Positions 38,013 to 50,900 of a DNA stretch of 64,000 nucleotides are shown one piece after another. This DNA is from Bugula neritina. Taxonomy: Eukaryota; Bryozoa; Gymnolaemata; Cheilostomatida; Bugulidae. The stretch lies in the NCBI GenBank assembly GCA_964035545.1, contig OZ037767.1, forward strand, positions 29,931,628 to 29,995,627, given 5' to 3'. Position 1 is the first letter of the stretch, and every line of letters begins with the position of its first letter. The position numbers and the translations under genes are program-made. The notes beneath the pieces were generated by a model. That model saw nothing but the letters and a program-made list of their open reading frames with translations, was not told where the DNA came from and made no database searches.

Positions 38013-41000
38013 ATACTTGAAACTCTGTTTTGGATCAATACTCAGCATTAATGTGCTGACTGTCATGACCACATTATTCATTTTAAAGCCGACACTTACT
38101 TGTAGTGAAATTTTTTTAGTTATTCATTCAATTCCACTTCAGTGCAAAGCACATATGCTTTATTTAAGGGCAGACAACTTTTTCATGCTGCTGTTGTGTG
38201 CTAGAACTGAGGCTATAAAAAAAACTACATTATATGGGCTCCCCTCAAAAGCTGGCCAATTAAAAGGTGGTTCTCAATCTACAATGAAACATGGAATATT
38301 TAACAGGTTACGAACTACTCGTAGAAGCTGAAGCACTAATAGATAATGCTTATTGTGATTATAGATATGATTTTAAGATAATTTTTGAATTCAATCTGTG
38401 TTAATGTATACTTCCTGGAAAGCAACATTTTAAAGACTTGTTTTTCTGTAATTAGTTTAAATTGTAAGTACTTACTAATAGAAGGAAACATCTACTTAAA
38501 GTCTAGTACGTTTTTTTTAAGTCTCATTGTTTTGAATATGAATGACTCTATCTGTAATTGATTTCTAATGATATCATCACATCTACATGTATTCAATCAA
38601 TTCTGCTAATAATGTCAGAGTGATAAACACAATGTAGCATTTGTTCTAAAGAAACAATTTGCAAACTAGATAGTCTGCTTCCTGCTCTAAAAATATTTAA
38701 AATTAGAAAAGCAAAATTAAACAATCCTGCAACTGTGGGATATACTTATTGTTTTCAGTTTAAAAATAGAATATCAAATTATCACTTTGGTAATTTGCCA
38801 CGAATATTACTGAATAGTTCTCATCTATCAAACGCATTTTTTTGTCTGAACATTTATTTACTTGAATATTTATTTATAGAAAGTAAATTGATTTAGTGTT
38901 AGATTTGCTCTGAGTAGTTACAAAAGTCATTTAATATCGTAGCGGGAGATGTGTGTTTATGACCTCACTTTGTGTAGTGATTGCCTTCTATGTTGATAAA
39001 ATATAGTTTTCAAACATCGCTTCAGAACACCTCTGGGAAAGGAAATCCCAATTTAATTTGGAAATAAATAGTTCTAACTAGTAAGCCAATGCAGTAAAGA
39101 CCCTCTTTGCTTTTAGCTAAGGTTTGCTCATGACTGCTAACAGTATGGTCGTTGTTTTGTTATTTAGCTAGGCTCAAAAGTTTTAACCAATAGTCATTTA
39201 GCTAATATTCTCATCCTGATTCAGAATAGCAACTGCAGACCCTTGCAAGCCAAAAGTATTTATAGTACAATTTAAATTTACATAATATCTTCCATATATA
39301 ATTCTCATCAAATAATATTCAGTATAAAGGAATTGAAAAATTATCTTTAACGTACGTGTATGTTGCACGTAGATTCATAGTTGGTAGTTAGCATGTAACT
39401 GTCAAAAAGACAACTCGGGGAAAAGCTCAAGGTTTTGACAGGTAATCTTGATGTAACAGAGGTTTCATATTATGACTAGTAAAACATTCATCAAACAATT
39501 TTCCTTTATTTATAATTTTTTTAAAGTATCAGGGAAATTTGGCAGCCATAAATATTGCTGTAAGGTTAGTGGCACTGAAGCTAAGGTTACCTGTATTTAT
39601 TTTCCCAGAGTGCACTCATGTGTCTTAATGCAGACTTGAATACAGGATTCTGCAAGTTATGTTTCTGTTTTCAGCCAACAGGAATCCTCGGCTTCCGTAT
39701 TTACTTTTCTTGTCTTATATTGTTGACCAGTAACTGGTTGCTATGCTAATAAGTATATAATGTAATAAATCTTTCTAAGAAATAGTAAAATAATAAGTAT
39801 ATGCATTGTCCAACATGTCACACGCTGGTCATTAATGATATAATAACAATATTTGTTTTACCTTCACCAGATTGATATGGTTGGCACCACCACTTCGTGT
39901 ATACTGGTTGTACCATCATATTATGTCTTGTAATTAATTTCATACAATTCAGAGCTGTATCACTGCAAAGGAAATTACTATGAAGTGCTTTCTACTTGGT
40001 CTAGACAGTTTGCCAAGCCACAGTCTATAAACTCCCATAAAAACAAGATGGCTGCTATAGATTGTTACAATGACTTTGTATATTTTGGCCTCTGTAGGAT
40101 CATTTATTAATTGTTGTTTGTTGACTTCTGGCTATACGGGAGACATGGTAAAAACAACTATTCATTCATACCTTCTGCCTGCCTTGGGAAATATGATTAT
40201 TTCTACATTCCTTAGTGGTTCAGTCACAGTAAAGAGTTTTTTTTACTTTAATTGTTTTTCGGTAATATATTCATATTATATTTGATATAATCTTACATAA
40301 GCAAAACTTATTGTTGTAAATAAAGGATTTAGCATGCAAAAACCTAGCAACAATGAATGAGTTTTTTGCTGTATTGTTCTATTTTCTGAGTTGCTAAAGG
40401 ACCTCCATATTTGAAATGGTAAATAAGGTCAAATGACTAGACAGACGAGATTAATATTCCTAGATGTTGCAATGGAACACAATAACCTATTAAATATGAA
40501 ATTATGCAAGTAATTAAAACGTTTTACTTATATCTTCAATAATTCAATCGCCCCAGTTAATTATCTGGTTTTATTTTTGAATTGATTATTTGCATGTATT
40601 TAAAATCATTCTTAAAAACATGGCTTCTTTATAAAGTAATACTAGTTTTAACTTATAGAGCTATTCCTACTTTTGAGACAATGTTTTGCTTTTATGAAGA
40701 AATTATTTAATACAGATGAAAAAAAAACAACTATTTCTGTTTTTGAAGAATAAAATGCAGATTTCATACTATTGCATAATGAGATATCGCAATTGCGAGG
40801 TGTAATTGCATAATCTTATGCATATGCTAAAATTGCAGTTAGTTTGTCTGATAACATTTTTTTCTGGCATAATTAAAGTCGCTCTATCTTTTGGTGAAAA
40901 TATATTTAATAATTTGCAGCAAAGACAAATTATTGAGCACGTTATTTATTAATAAGCGTTTCAATGTTACCAATTTTCACGTTTATGACTCATTGGGACT

Positions 41001-43184
41001 TCAGAATATTATACTCCATGTTTAATGAGGCTCAGAAAGTAATGGGGAAAATCAAGATTTAAAATATTACAAACAACATTAAAGCAGATTGTGGTGTATT
41101 TTCTGTTGACTTAGTACAATCTCGGGAAGGCATGAATATTTTAAATCTAGTCTGAGACAAGAGACAATGGGCTAAGTTTAGGTTAATAGAGACTATACAG
41201 TGCAGCCTTCATAGTGAGTATTGCAATGTGGTAGAGCTGAGGTATATGATAGGTTAAAACAATTTACACTTAATCCAACTTGAACTTGTCTTGTTTTCTC
41301 ATCTTGGTATTTAGTTGTAAGTCTTACTCCGTCTGCTACCTTAAAGTGTGGTCAGATTATCCCAGCCTTCAGAATAAACAATATTGACCGCACAAGCTCA
41401 GTGGGAAGTGTACTACGTCTCGATAGACATCTTGTTTGCATAACACATTGCAATAAATTTATTTTGTTTGGGAAAATAGAATTATGACAAGTAATGATAT
41501 ACAGCAAATATTAGTAATGGTTTTTGTTGAATATTTTAGCTCATTTAGCTGAAAAAGAGTACAAAGTATCATAATAAATAGATATAACATCTGCATGAGT
41601 TTAGTATAGATTTGTGTTGAAATAATTATACATCTTGAATGTCAATCAACTATATAAACTAATCAATATATCACTGATATGTCAATAACCAATAATTAAA
41701 CACAGTCATTTGCAATACTGTATAACCTCAACACAGTGTAGTCACTTTGAATTACTCAGGTGTTGATTCTACAAGGAATCGGGCAATAAGTGAGCGAGTT
41801 TTCTTATTCCGGAAAAATATTTTAAGATTTATGCTAGCCAGTATTTGTGCTATAACTATTAAACTATGAACCTAGCTTATCTATTAACTCTTGGCTAATA
41901 ATCGTAAGAGTGCGTACCTTAATTCTAAAATAATAATTTTCCTAAATTAACTTTTCTTATTTTGAAAATATGACTTGACTGACTTAACTAAGCATCTAAA
42001 CACCTGGGAGACAAAGGTTTATCTGTATAGGTATGAAAGTTGTATTCAGGTAAAATATTTACAAATAATGAAGGCATTAAACTCTTTGCTAAAACTTTTG
42101 TTAAGCACTTTATTTTTAAGACTTTTATTGGAGAAGCAAATACTGGGTTTGGCGCTTTGCCAGATAGGTTCATGGAATTAAGCAATAGTGGTGCTGAGGT
42201 GTGGGTATGCTGCTTTAGCTCTTTAGCTTTAGCTCCTGCACTCCTGAGATCAGCATGACAGAGGTGCTCTCCCCTCCCCCAGGGTCAACTGACGTCTTGA
42301 GCATTTGAAACTTGGCCTTTTGATTTTCAGCAAAACTCCATGCACCATCTATCTACCAGCATGAGGTTTATAATGATATACATATTATATAGTCATCGTA
42401 AACATGACAGACTTGCTTTGAATAGTCCGCCTTTCATTATGGTAGAATTTGTGCAAAAATCATGAACTTCTAACAAATAGTGGGATTATCCTATAAATAT
42501 GTCAGATGAGTGTTTTATACAGTCTCCCACAGTTTATCTTTTTTATTATTTGGCAGTTTTATAAGGTTTGTTTTAATAAAACATAGATTCCACTCTTCAT
42601 CTCCCTCCTACGTAGATGCAGAGTGTGAAGCTTTGTCACATTCCATTCAAGCTTGTTTTGCTTCCTGATAAGTTTCGCAATATGTTGTCAGTAAATATTG
42701 ATGACCTGTGTTAATTAACAACTAATTGAAGGCCTACGCTGTTTAATTTTCAACACACTGCTGACTGGAAAAATATGACAGTACGTCACTGTTGTATGAG
42801 CAATCACGCAAGTCAACTCTAATTCCTCTTATGTTAGAAAGTCACTTTAGGCTATTTTAAACTTTTCAATTATGTGCAAATATAGCTAGTAATTAATGAG
42901 GTTTTTAATAATGATTCCAAGGACCTTGTGATGTAAAGGAGATATCATCAAAGCTAGCAGAAAAGACTGTCTCATACACAGCTATAACCACGTTATACTC
43001 GTTTCCTTCAATAAAACTCAGCTTTCCTAATATATGCGCTCTGAAAGCCATATACTGTAATTTCTATTGGCTTTATACCTTAGAGTTTAGACCTTGCTGC
43101 ATATGATAGTCTATTTTAAGAATAGCTAGTGATGCTGAGCAAATTAAAATTAAATAATAGGCAGACTGTGGGCACTTGGGAGAG

Positions 43185-43417
43185 ACAATTTCCATTTCAA
43201 TTTCCATTTACCTAGATAAAATTTTAACTATTCAAAATAGACTACTTCGTATAATTTTTCACAAACCACCTCGATTTCACGCAGCACCTTTATATAAAGA
43301 ATCTAAAATATTACCAATTTATGAACTCTATAAACTTCAAATTTGTCTACTCGCCCATTCTGAATTTTCTTTACGCCTAGCATCTAACTACCTTCCTCCC
43401 TACCCAACCAGACATGC
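43185..43417 (+). mobile_element. LINE reverse-transcriptase ORF, C-terminal fragment
   Basis: An open frame reads IQNRLLRIIFHKPPRFHAAP, then LYKESKILPIYELYKLQ, the region just after the RT domain in many non-LTR retrotransposons (LQ+RILRI...H..PL...L.IL.I..LY..Q). No RT core is present upstream, so it is a truncated relic. It ends where the dispersed repeat at 43418 begins. The clade (Jockey/CR1/RTE-like) cannot be settled here. Confidence 0.6.
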
Positions 43418-43846
43418 TCCACAGTTGGTTTAAGGTCATTACTTTCCAGATTCAGGCACTGCTTTATGTTATATATAAACGGTTTCCAGGGGATAGCTCG
43501 AACAGTTTTTGTCTCACATTAACAAATTTTACATGAAAAGATAGCTCTTGCATTCCTCTTTCATATACTTTTTTAATTTTTCAATAAAATTTTTTTTGAA
43601 AAAGTTGTTGCATAATAAGTAAAATTTTACACCCTCCATGTTCCACTGCTGTAGCACAGGGGATTCATTTTATAAAGTATAAAAGTGAAACTTGACATTC
43701 CTTGATATGTTTTCTCTAATATACTTTCTTTGTTTTTTGAAATTCTGTTTATGCTCTTCACAATTTGGTAAAAACATACACCATTTTGCAAGTTTCACTG
43801 CAATTTTCTAAATTCTTCATATGGTGGTTCTAGCTACGCTCCTGTG
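43418..43846 (-). repeat. Dispersed repeat, copy A (inverted relative to copy B)
   Basis: On the minus strand this runs from CAGGAGCGTAG through AAAAAAGTATAT, CTTTTCAT and GTTCGAGCTATC to CCTTAAACCAACTGTGGA. The same ordered landmarks occur on the plus strand at 45741-45995. Family unknown; it could be a MITE or SINE-like element. Confidence 0.7.
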
Positions 43847-44331
43847 ACTAATTATAACATTCCTAGTACGTTTGCCGCTCTGCGCTATCACAATAACATA
43901 TAGTACCCTCTCGCACAAATTGGCAGTCTATTGGATTTCTGCCAATATAATGTTCCCTGTTTTACATTAGCACTTAGCTGAATCATCTCACTATGTTACA
44001 ATAATATATTGAAAATGCCTCAGCACAACATAATTCTTTGTTTGTTTGGCAGAGTTAATTTCAGCTAAATCACTTCACTTTGCAGTCTTGTCAGTAAAGG
44101 TCTGTCTATAGAGCAGCAGGTGTACTTTCAGTTTCTCTAATTCACATATGATTATTTTAAGTACATTGTATTCTATAAGATCAATTTAAGGTTTAGTCCA
44201 GTGTTCAGTATCTAATTATTATGCATGTATGTTGTCTTACTGTTGAACAAAAGTTAAAAAAAACTTTACAATTATAGCCATATTTATTATACATGCGTAG
44301 GATTTGCATAAGTTGACAAAAAAAATTGCGA

Positions 44332-44401
44332 CAAAACAGGGTTGAACCATAACCAACGAACTCCTCGCTGACGCCTCTAACCTCTAGACCACGCAGTCAT
44401 C
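44332..44401 (-). mobile_element. tRNA-derived SINE head or degenerate tRNA
   Basis: On the minus strand GATGACTGCG is followed by an A box (TGGTCTAGAGG) and, about 30 nt later, a B-box-like GGTTCAACCCT. The middle does not fold into a convincing tRNA, and the layout matches tRNA-derived SINE heads of invertebrates. No tail recognised. Confidence 0.5.
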
Positions 44402-45158
44402 GTTAATAATACGCGCACTATATGAGTAACTATCATTACATAAATATTTCGCGGCAAAAGGGTTATAATTATTAGGCTGTCAATTCATGTTGATAGCAGT
44501 CAACTGTTGCAATAGTCTCGGGTTACTAGCAAAGCTAATGGTTTTGAACAAATAACCCAAAAGTTTAAAAATAAGTAGCTTGCGTATTACTAGCTACAAA
44601 AACAGGTCTGAAATAGACTGGTAAAGCAAGCTCTTATTGTAGAGTTTGCAGATGTGCTCTAAAATAAAACTTAAACTGTATGGTATTACATAAGTATTTG
44701 TATGCGAGAGATAAATGGACATTACTGAGTTTCTGGAAAACAACATACTTGAAGTTAACTTTGACAATGGTGTGTTATTTTCATCATACACTAGCACAGA
44801 TAGGGCCTATAGCATAAATCTCTAATCATATGAATCTTTATGAAGCCCACAGCTCATGTAAGGGTGGCAAATGTAATTTGAAACTAAAAATTATGTTGCT
44901 GCATTTTGTCTAAGGTATATTAGAGAGCAGAATTTGGTTTTACTAGCCTGCCCCAACGGCATTCTACAATGCAGCTTATATGCTGGCAGTTGTAATAAGT
45001 ACTGCCAATAGCAAGGTTACTATCACTGCTAGCTCTGTGCAGTATGTAACCTCTTGAATAATTGCGCCAATTTTAAACTCTTGGAAGTTGGCCAAGTTAT
45101 CATATCGCAGCCAGCCACCGGAGACAAAGCATCAGAGCTATTCATATAATATTATACT

Positions 45159-45216
45159 GATGCACTTGGTAGCAGAGTGGCTAATCTAATATAGTTCATA
45201 GTTCAACACCCTTTAC
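45159..45216 (+). mobile_element. Degenerate tRNA-like / SINE remnant
   Basis: GATGCACTTGGTAGCAGAGTGG resembles a tRNA 5' half with an A box, followed about 30 nt later by AGTTCAACACC, a decayed B box. Shorter than a tRNA and probably a SINE relic. Confidence 0.35.
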
Positions 45217-45740
45217 TTTGGGAATACAGCCTCTTTTTTTAGGTTTACCTTACAAAGCATGAACATATCTAAACTGATATTCTGATAATTTAGAGGTACA
45301 TTTTGAAAACTAGGTTAATTGCACTTGTTTGCACAACAACAATAATAAATTAGATATTATGCAGGATAATAAAAACACACATAATACTATATAATATATT
45401 ATAATGATAATAATATAATATTATAAGTACCATTACTGCATTTTATAAATTACATGGTTGCCAAAAAAATGTATCACAAATTTTGTAATTATACATCAAA
45501 AATAGAACTAGCTAGGCAGCAGGTTAGAATAGAGTAAATTTTTAAAACATGAAATCATGATTTGACTATTGTTTTATTTAGGCCAACCAACCTAGGAATA
45601 CAAGATTGGGTTTTAGCTGACAGTTTATAACATTTAGCTTTTGAGCCAGCAGCACTGGCACTTGTGAAGTATAGGCAAAGTTAGTGAAGCGAGACTAACA
45701 AGCACTCAAATACAAGGCATATTGAGACACAATAACAAGT

Positions 45741-45995
45741 CAGGAGCGTATAAATTGAAAAGAATGTGGAAGGGGGACTATGTTTTTCAACAAGCTATAA
45801 CTTAAACATGAATTGGCTTTTGAAAAAAATAAAAAAGTATATTGGAGAACATAAGTTTCTTTATCTTTTCATATTTTTTTTGTTCCTGTGACATTCAACC
45901 TGTTCGAGCTATCAGTGGAACATTGTTCATATAGAACATAAAGCACCTGGCAAAGAGCCAGAAAATGAAAAGTATGACCTTAAACCAACTGTGGA
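45741..45995 (+). repeat. Dispersed repeat, copy B
   Basis: Shares ordered motifs with the reverse complement of 43418-43846: CAGGAGCGTA, AAAAAAGTATAT, CTTTTCAT, TGTTCGAGCTATC, GAACATAAAGCA and GACCTTAAACCAACTGTGGA. About 170 bp shorter than copy A, so internal or end deletions separate them. Confidence 0.7.
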
Positions 45996-46336
45996 TCCTC
46001 TCAGTCTCCCCTTGCCACTCTCCACTACTGCGTGTGGCCATAGACAGGTTACCTATCAGATGGCCAACGCCTGGAACTCCCTCCCAAAACATCTGAGGGA
46101 GATACGAAGTAGGAGTGAGTTTGCGGTGGCCTTGAAGCAGTTCCTGCTTGACTCACTGATTTAGGGTCTGCGTCATGCGGGCTCTGCTGGCTGCTACCTC
46201 TGGGTCCAGCACCTCGACTAGCTTCGCTATTGTGCATATGGACCCTCATCACTGATTTTTTTCTGTTTTTCAACCTATGACATAAACTACTATTTTGATG
46301 AAAATACAAACAAACAAACAAACAAACAAACAAACA
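45996..46336 (+). mobile_element. LINE 3' end with (ACAA)n tail
   Basis: The frame ending at the stop TAG 46162-46164 reads VTYQMANAWNSLPKHLREI, then FAVALKQFLLDSLI, the classic last residues of CR1/L2/Jockey-type ORF2 (WNSLP..+R....F...LK..L). About 140 bp of 3' UTR follow, then (ACAA)n at 46305-46336, a simple-repeat tail typical of such elements. 5' truncated. Confidence 0.72.
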
Positions 46337-47346
46337 ACGCTGTAAATGATCTTACAAAACTAGGATTTACTCATAATGTGCAGTAAGAGACTAAGTTTTA
46401 ATATGGCAGATATTTCCTTGTTGATTAATTTCCGCTGTTAAACCATATCTCATTTTATGTCCATCAGTTTTCATACGATTGCAGTGAGGAATTGGATTAT
46501 TGGTTTCTTTCTCATTCTGAACATATAATGAATTTAAGGGGGGATAATGCATATCAAATTGATGGTTGCTTCAGTTTAGCTATATTTTTATAAGCACTAT
46601 GCAATATAGTACTGTAAATAATAGGTAGCCTACATGTGGAATAAAATATTCATATGGATAGACACTACGTAATTCAATTTTGCGTTTACCAATAATTGTG
46701 CTACTAATGTTATAGCACACCACCGATATTACATGTTTTATTCAATTTACTTAGCTAATAGCAGCGTGTATATAGCTTATATTATATATAATTATAACTG
46801 TTACAAATAGAGATACAATAATTTATGGAGTAGTGAAGTTGGCGCAATGCCAGCTGATGACTACTAATTAGTATAGCATTACCTGCCTGATCCCTCACTG
46901 ACGTTGATTATTATTGCTACAAGCAGTGTGCTAACTGCACAAATATTTATATTTTAAAAATAAATAATCTAAGGTTGGTGTATCAGCAGGTAAAATTCTT
47001 TGTTGATCCTTCAAATTATATATTGGTACCCAAATGCCCGTTTCCCAAATTGCATAGCTCAAATACCATTTGTGATAAGAACTTGGAGTGACGTGGGGAA
47101 GTTTTCAAAATACAAACATTGCAACATACATGTATTACACATCGAATATTCCACTGTATGCTACTTTTCCTGAAGCAGTTTTCTCCCCTTCTATAAGTTT
47201 ACTATTTGCTTGAAACAATAATTATGACGTTAGTAAGTGCAACATTGTGATGATTGAAAAGGGAGTTTAATTAGTCTAACTATAGAGCCTTATAGCATAG
47301 CAGTATAGCAGTATAGGGAATTTGATCAGTCTAACCTCTGAAACCC

Positions 47347-47353
47347 TATAAAA
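47347..47353 (+). promoter_or_regulatory. TATA box of the secreted-protein gene
   Basis: TATAAAA in AT-poor local context, with a candidate start near TCTTCATT about 25 bp downstream. A non-coding exon would then run to 47456 (donor AAAAAG/GTAAGA) and splice to 47870 (acceptor TATGCAG). A direct repeat with TTAGTCTAAC and CAGTCTAACC lies just upstream (47275-47340). Confidence 0.6.
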
Positions 47354-47982
47354 CAGCTGTGAGTAGTAGTCTTCATTATTTGCTGACCACTGCTGGTGTT
47401 ATCCTCATAGAGTATTCACATTTCCTTCCTCTGGAATTTCATTCACAAGAAAAAAGGTAAGAGTTTAATAGTTATTATTTCTCTTATTCGTTCTGTTTTC
47501 TTTAAAGCTTATGTTTAAAATACAAGAAGAAATATAAAATATTTAGAATTCTTTTTGTTAGGAGGGAAACTTTGGTTTTTCAAATTTGTTTGTTTACACT
47601 GTATTAAAATTTTTGTGATTAGAAACCAATGCATTATCAGATAGAAAGATTATATTAACATTCCCTGTTTATATAACCAATGCAGTTTTGACTCCAGCTA
47701 TATTTATAGTTCCGGTTATGAAAAGGGTGATCAATCATTGGTGGACTGGAACATTACACATTAATCATATGGCTTGGTGTCTAGCGGTTCATTCATACAA
47801 TCTGTCTGTAAGGGATAAGACAGGGATCAGGCAAAACTGAGCATTTTATTGCATGTTTTTTCTATGCAGGATTAAAGCATTGACGAGGAGGATTTACTAC
47901 CTGATGAGAAAATTTTTCAAACTATAAAGAAGCTGGGTCTATTTCTGCAACAGGATAACTTTTATTAAAATAGAATTTCAAG

Positions 47983-50900
47983 ATGAATTTACTCAACTTG
48001 TGTGTATTTACAATCTTATGGGTAATGGTGGACAGTGCTGCTTTAAACTCTATATTAAAAAGCTCTAGTCGAAAAAACTTACCGAGGAATAAAAGGGGAA
48101 TACAAAGCGCAAGCCCTGCTTTCCTTGACAGATATAGCGCCTATTTACTAGCAAATGGTCTCGTGGAGGTACGTAGAAATGCATTACGTTGATAGTAATT
48201 TAGTCAGCAAAGTGGTCACCATAGTTACCACTTCTAACAATAAGCAGCTAACAACTCTTACTTCAACTTTTGGCGATTTCAGTTTATTAGGCGACTAAAT
48301 ATAATAGCTAGTTATTGGAAATTAAAAAACCCATTTATTAGCTAATATTTTCTATGGCTTGCATGAGCATTTTTAATATAGACGGTTTTACTAAAGTTTT
48401 TGTCAGAAGAAGAATGAATGAATGCTCTTAGAAATTTCTGTAACAATTTGGTTTTCTTAAGATTATTTCTGTAAAAAATAAGCATTAAGAAAAAATTGCA
48501 CACAGGATTAACTACTTTTAAAAATTCTTTTTCAGCCTTGATTAATTTCACTGATAAATGTTTTTTAGTTTGCTTCTAATGCTTGTAGCTATAAATTATG
48601 AAAAGGAAAAGGAATTTTAAATAGGGGCATTACAAGTAATATTTGTCCAAATTAGCATTTTTAATGTAACATTTTAACGTAACTGCATACGTTAGCTTGT
48701 CTCTGCTACATAAAATACATCCGATACATAATTTATAAATGACTATGACTAAAGCTTATGGTGGAAGATCGCATCTCTGGTAAATAATAAATGGAGGATT
48801 TTAGAATATTATCATAATAACATCAGTAGCTGCATAGTTTATTCTTTAGTAGCATAAAGTCAAATTATTGTGTAGAAGCTCAAGCTACTATATATTAAAA
48901 GGCGTTATTCTTTCATTGCTATATAATTCATTGCTCATACCACTTACCAGTACAAATGTATGGTAGCCCCTAACAGATAAAGTATCACAATGCTGTCTGT
49001 ATGTCTGTATGTCTGTCTGTATGTCTGTGTGTGTCTGTGTGTGTGTCTGTATATGGATTCTTCAGGTAATAAAGTAATACTAGCTAATGAGTAGCTATTT
49101 TCATATCAACTGTCTGTCAGACAAGACACTTTCACGAGTCTGTTGAATTAAATCCCAATGGCTGTTCAAACAATTTAAAAATTCAGATATCCAGCTTAAT
49201 GCATTATTAAGGCCACAGTAACAACTTGCTTTGATATGTCAACTCTAGGGATATCATATGGGGGTCTCATGCATGCATAGGAGTTAACTTGAAACCTTTC
49301 AACAAGTTGTGTTTTACTTAGTAATTCACCTCTGCAAACTACATTATTGTCTATTTTTTATAGCTTATTTTGAAAATAGTTTCGGTTGTAAGGTAGTATA
49401 AATAAGAATATTATAACACGTAATATAATACACAGCAAATAGCAGAGTAACGTTGAGTTAAAGGTTATATTTGAAATCTCATTGGTTACAGCAGTTTAAG
49501 AGGTTTATTGTTATACTGTAGAGAATTATTAGATGCGTTTTTATGTAAACACGTGGTATTTCTGGACTATTTTATTGTGGTGGCAACTGCGTCTATTCTC
49601 TCTCCAATTTATTCACAAACACTGAATAAACAACATATAAATTTTGTTATAATGCAATGTGTCAGTAAAAGTACGCTTGCTTTGCATTTGTCAAATTCCT
49701 GTTTTTGTAACTGAATTATTGGCTTAAACTTATTAAACTTCAAAATTATTAATTGGATTAATTTAGATAATCAAATCAATTGATTAATATACATTAAAGC
49801 TGCAGAATTGACGATTTAGTTTCATTGCAATTCATCATAAATATTTTAGCAGCTATTATTTAGCTATGGTCAATCTACTCAAGAATTGACTGTTGAATAA
49901 AGTTATTCAATAATTTGGCATTAGCTCAATAGTTCAATTATTGGACAAATGGCGAGGAAATTATATAAGTTAGTTTTAGCATAATAACAAACATGAATAA
50001 TGATTAGAATATTGAACAAGAAATAGTATGCAATTGTGTTATAATTTGTAGTAAATTATAATTTTTTATATTTTCAGCTGAACCGAGAGCTAAACTTTGT
50101 ACGAAATACCGAAACCCCACCTTTTCAAAGGTCACTAAATTCTTATTTCAATGTAAGTATAATGTATCTTTTATATAAATTTCTCTGATGTTTTTGTTGT
50201 TTGGTAAAAAATATTGAGCAGTGGACTAAATTTATTATTTCTTAGTTTGAAAAATTATTAGCATTTTTCAAAGACTAAGCAATGCAGTCATGATTATTTA
50301 TAACACATGAGAAAATTTTTTCTCAGTTAAATTAAATCTCTGCAATTGAAAAACAGTTTGATGTAAATTAATATGAATTAAAATAATGCCAGGATAACCA
50401 AGAAATTCAACTATTCCTTTATTTACTGTATTTCTATATACTCAGTGCGAGTAGTAGAGGTAGATTACTCACGTATGGGAGAACACCACGGTGTAAGCTT
50501 CCCAATGAAATAAACTTAGCCGGTTTCTTTTAATTGTTCTTTTATTTCACTTAAGACTTCTAAGTGCAAAGCCACACAGTCTATGTATTATAATCTAAGA
50601 TTATCTCGCACCAGCCCCAGCTACAGGCAACTGCTAGTCAGATTACCAAACTGCTTGGGGTAATGGAGCAGAACCCCTCGTAGGTACTACCAACTTGCTG
50701 GCAGATATTACCCTCTTCCAAGTAGTAACTGATATTTCATACTTTTTTCTCAAAACACAGATTAATAATTGATGGTAGAGTATATGTCTTAAAGATTTTA
50801 TCTCAAGTCATTACATGGCTTATTAAACCAGATATGAAGTTTGTCAAACACCGTCATGTTCGTTTAGTTCTGATTCTATATAAAATAGCCCTAGTTACAC

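Larger units (their letters stand above)
36228..47340. other. Gene-poor spacer between RER1 and the secreted-protein gene
   Basis: About 11 kb of AT-rich DNA without exons I can defend. Recognisable pieces are a small minisatellite (37918-38012), LINE fragments at about 43185 and 46000, tRNA-like SINE heads at 44332 and 45159, and an inverted pair of a dispersed repeat. Open frames of 60-110 codons here (for example 38002-38331 and 41975-42258) show no recognisable domain and are probably chance. Confidence 0.6.

Noticed and set aside
38002-38331. 109-codon plus-strand open frame as a gene
   Set aside because: No recognisable motif and it begins inside a small tandem repeat; no exons nearby that join in phase.
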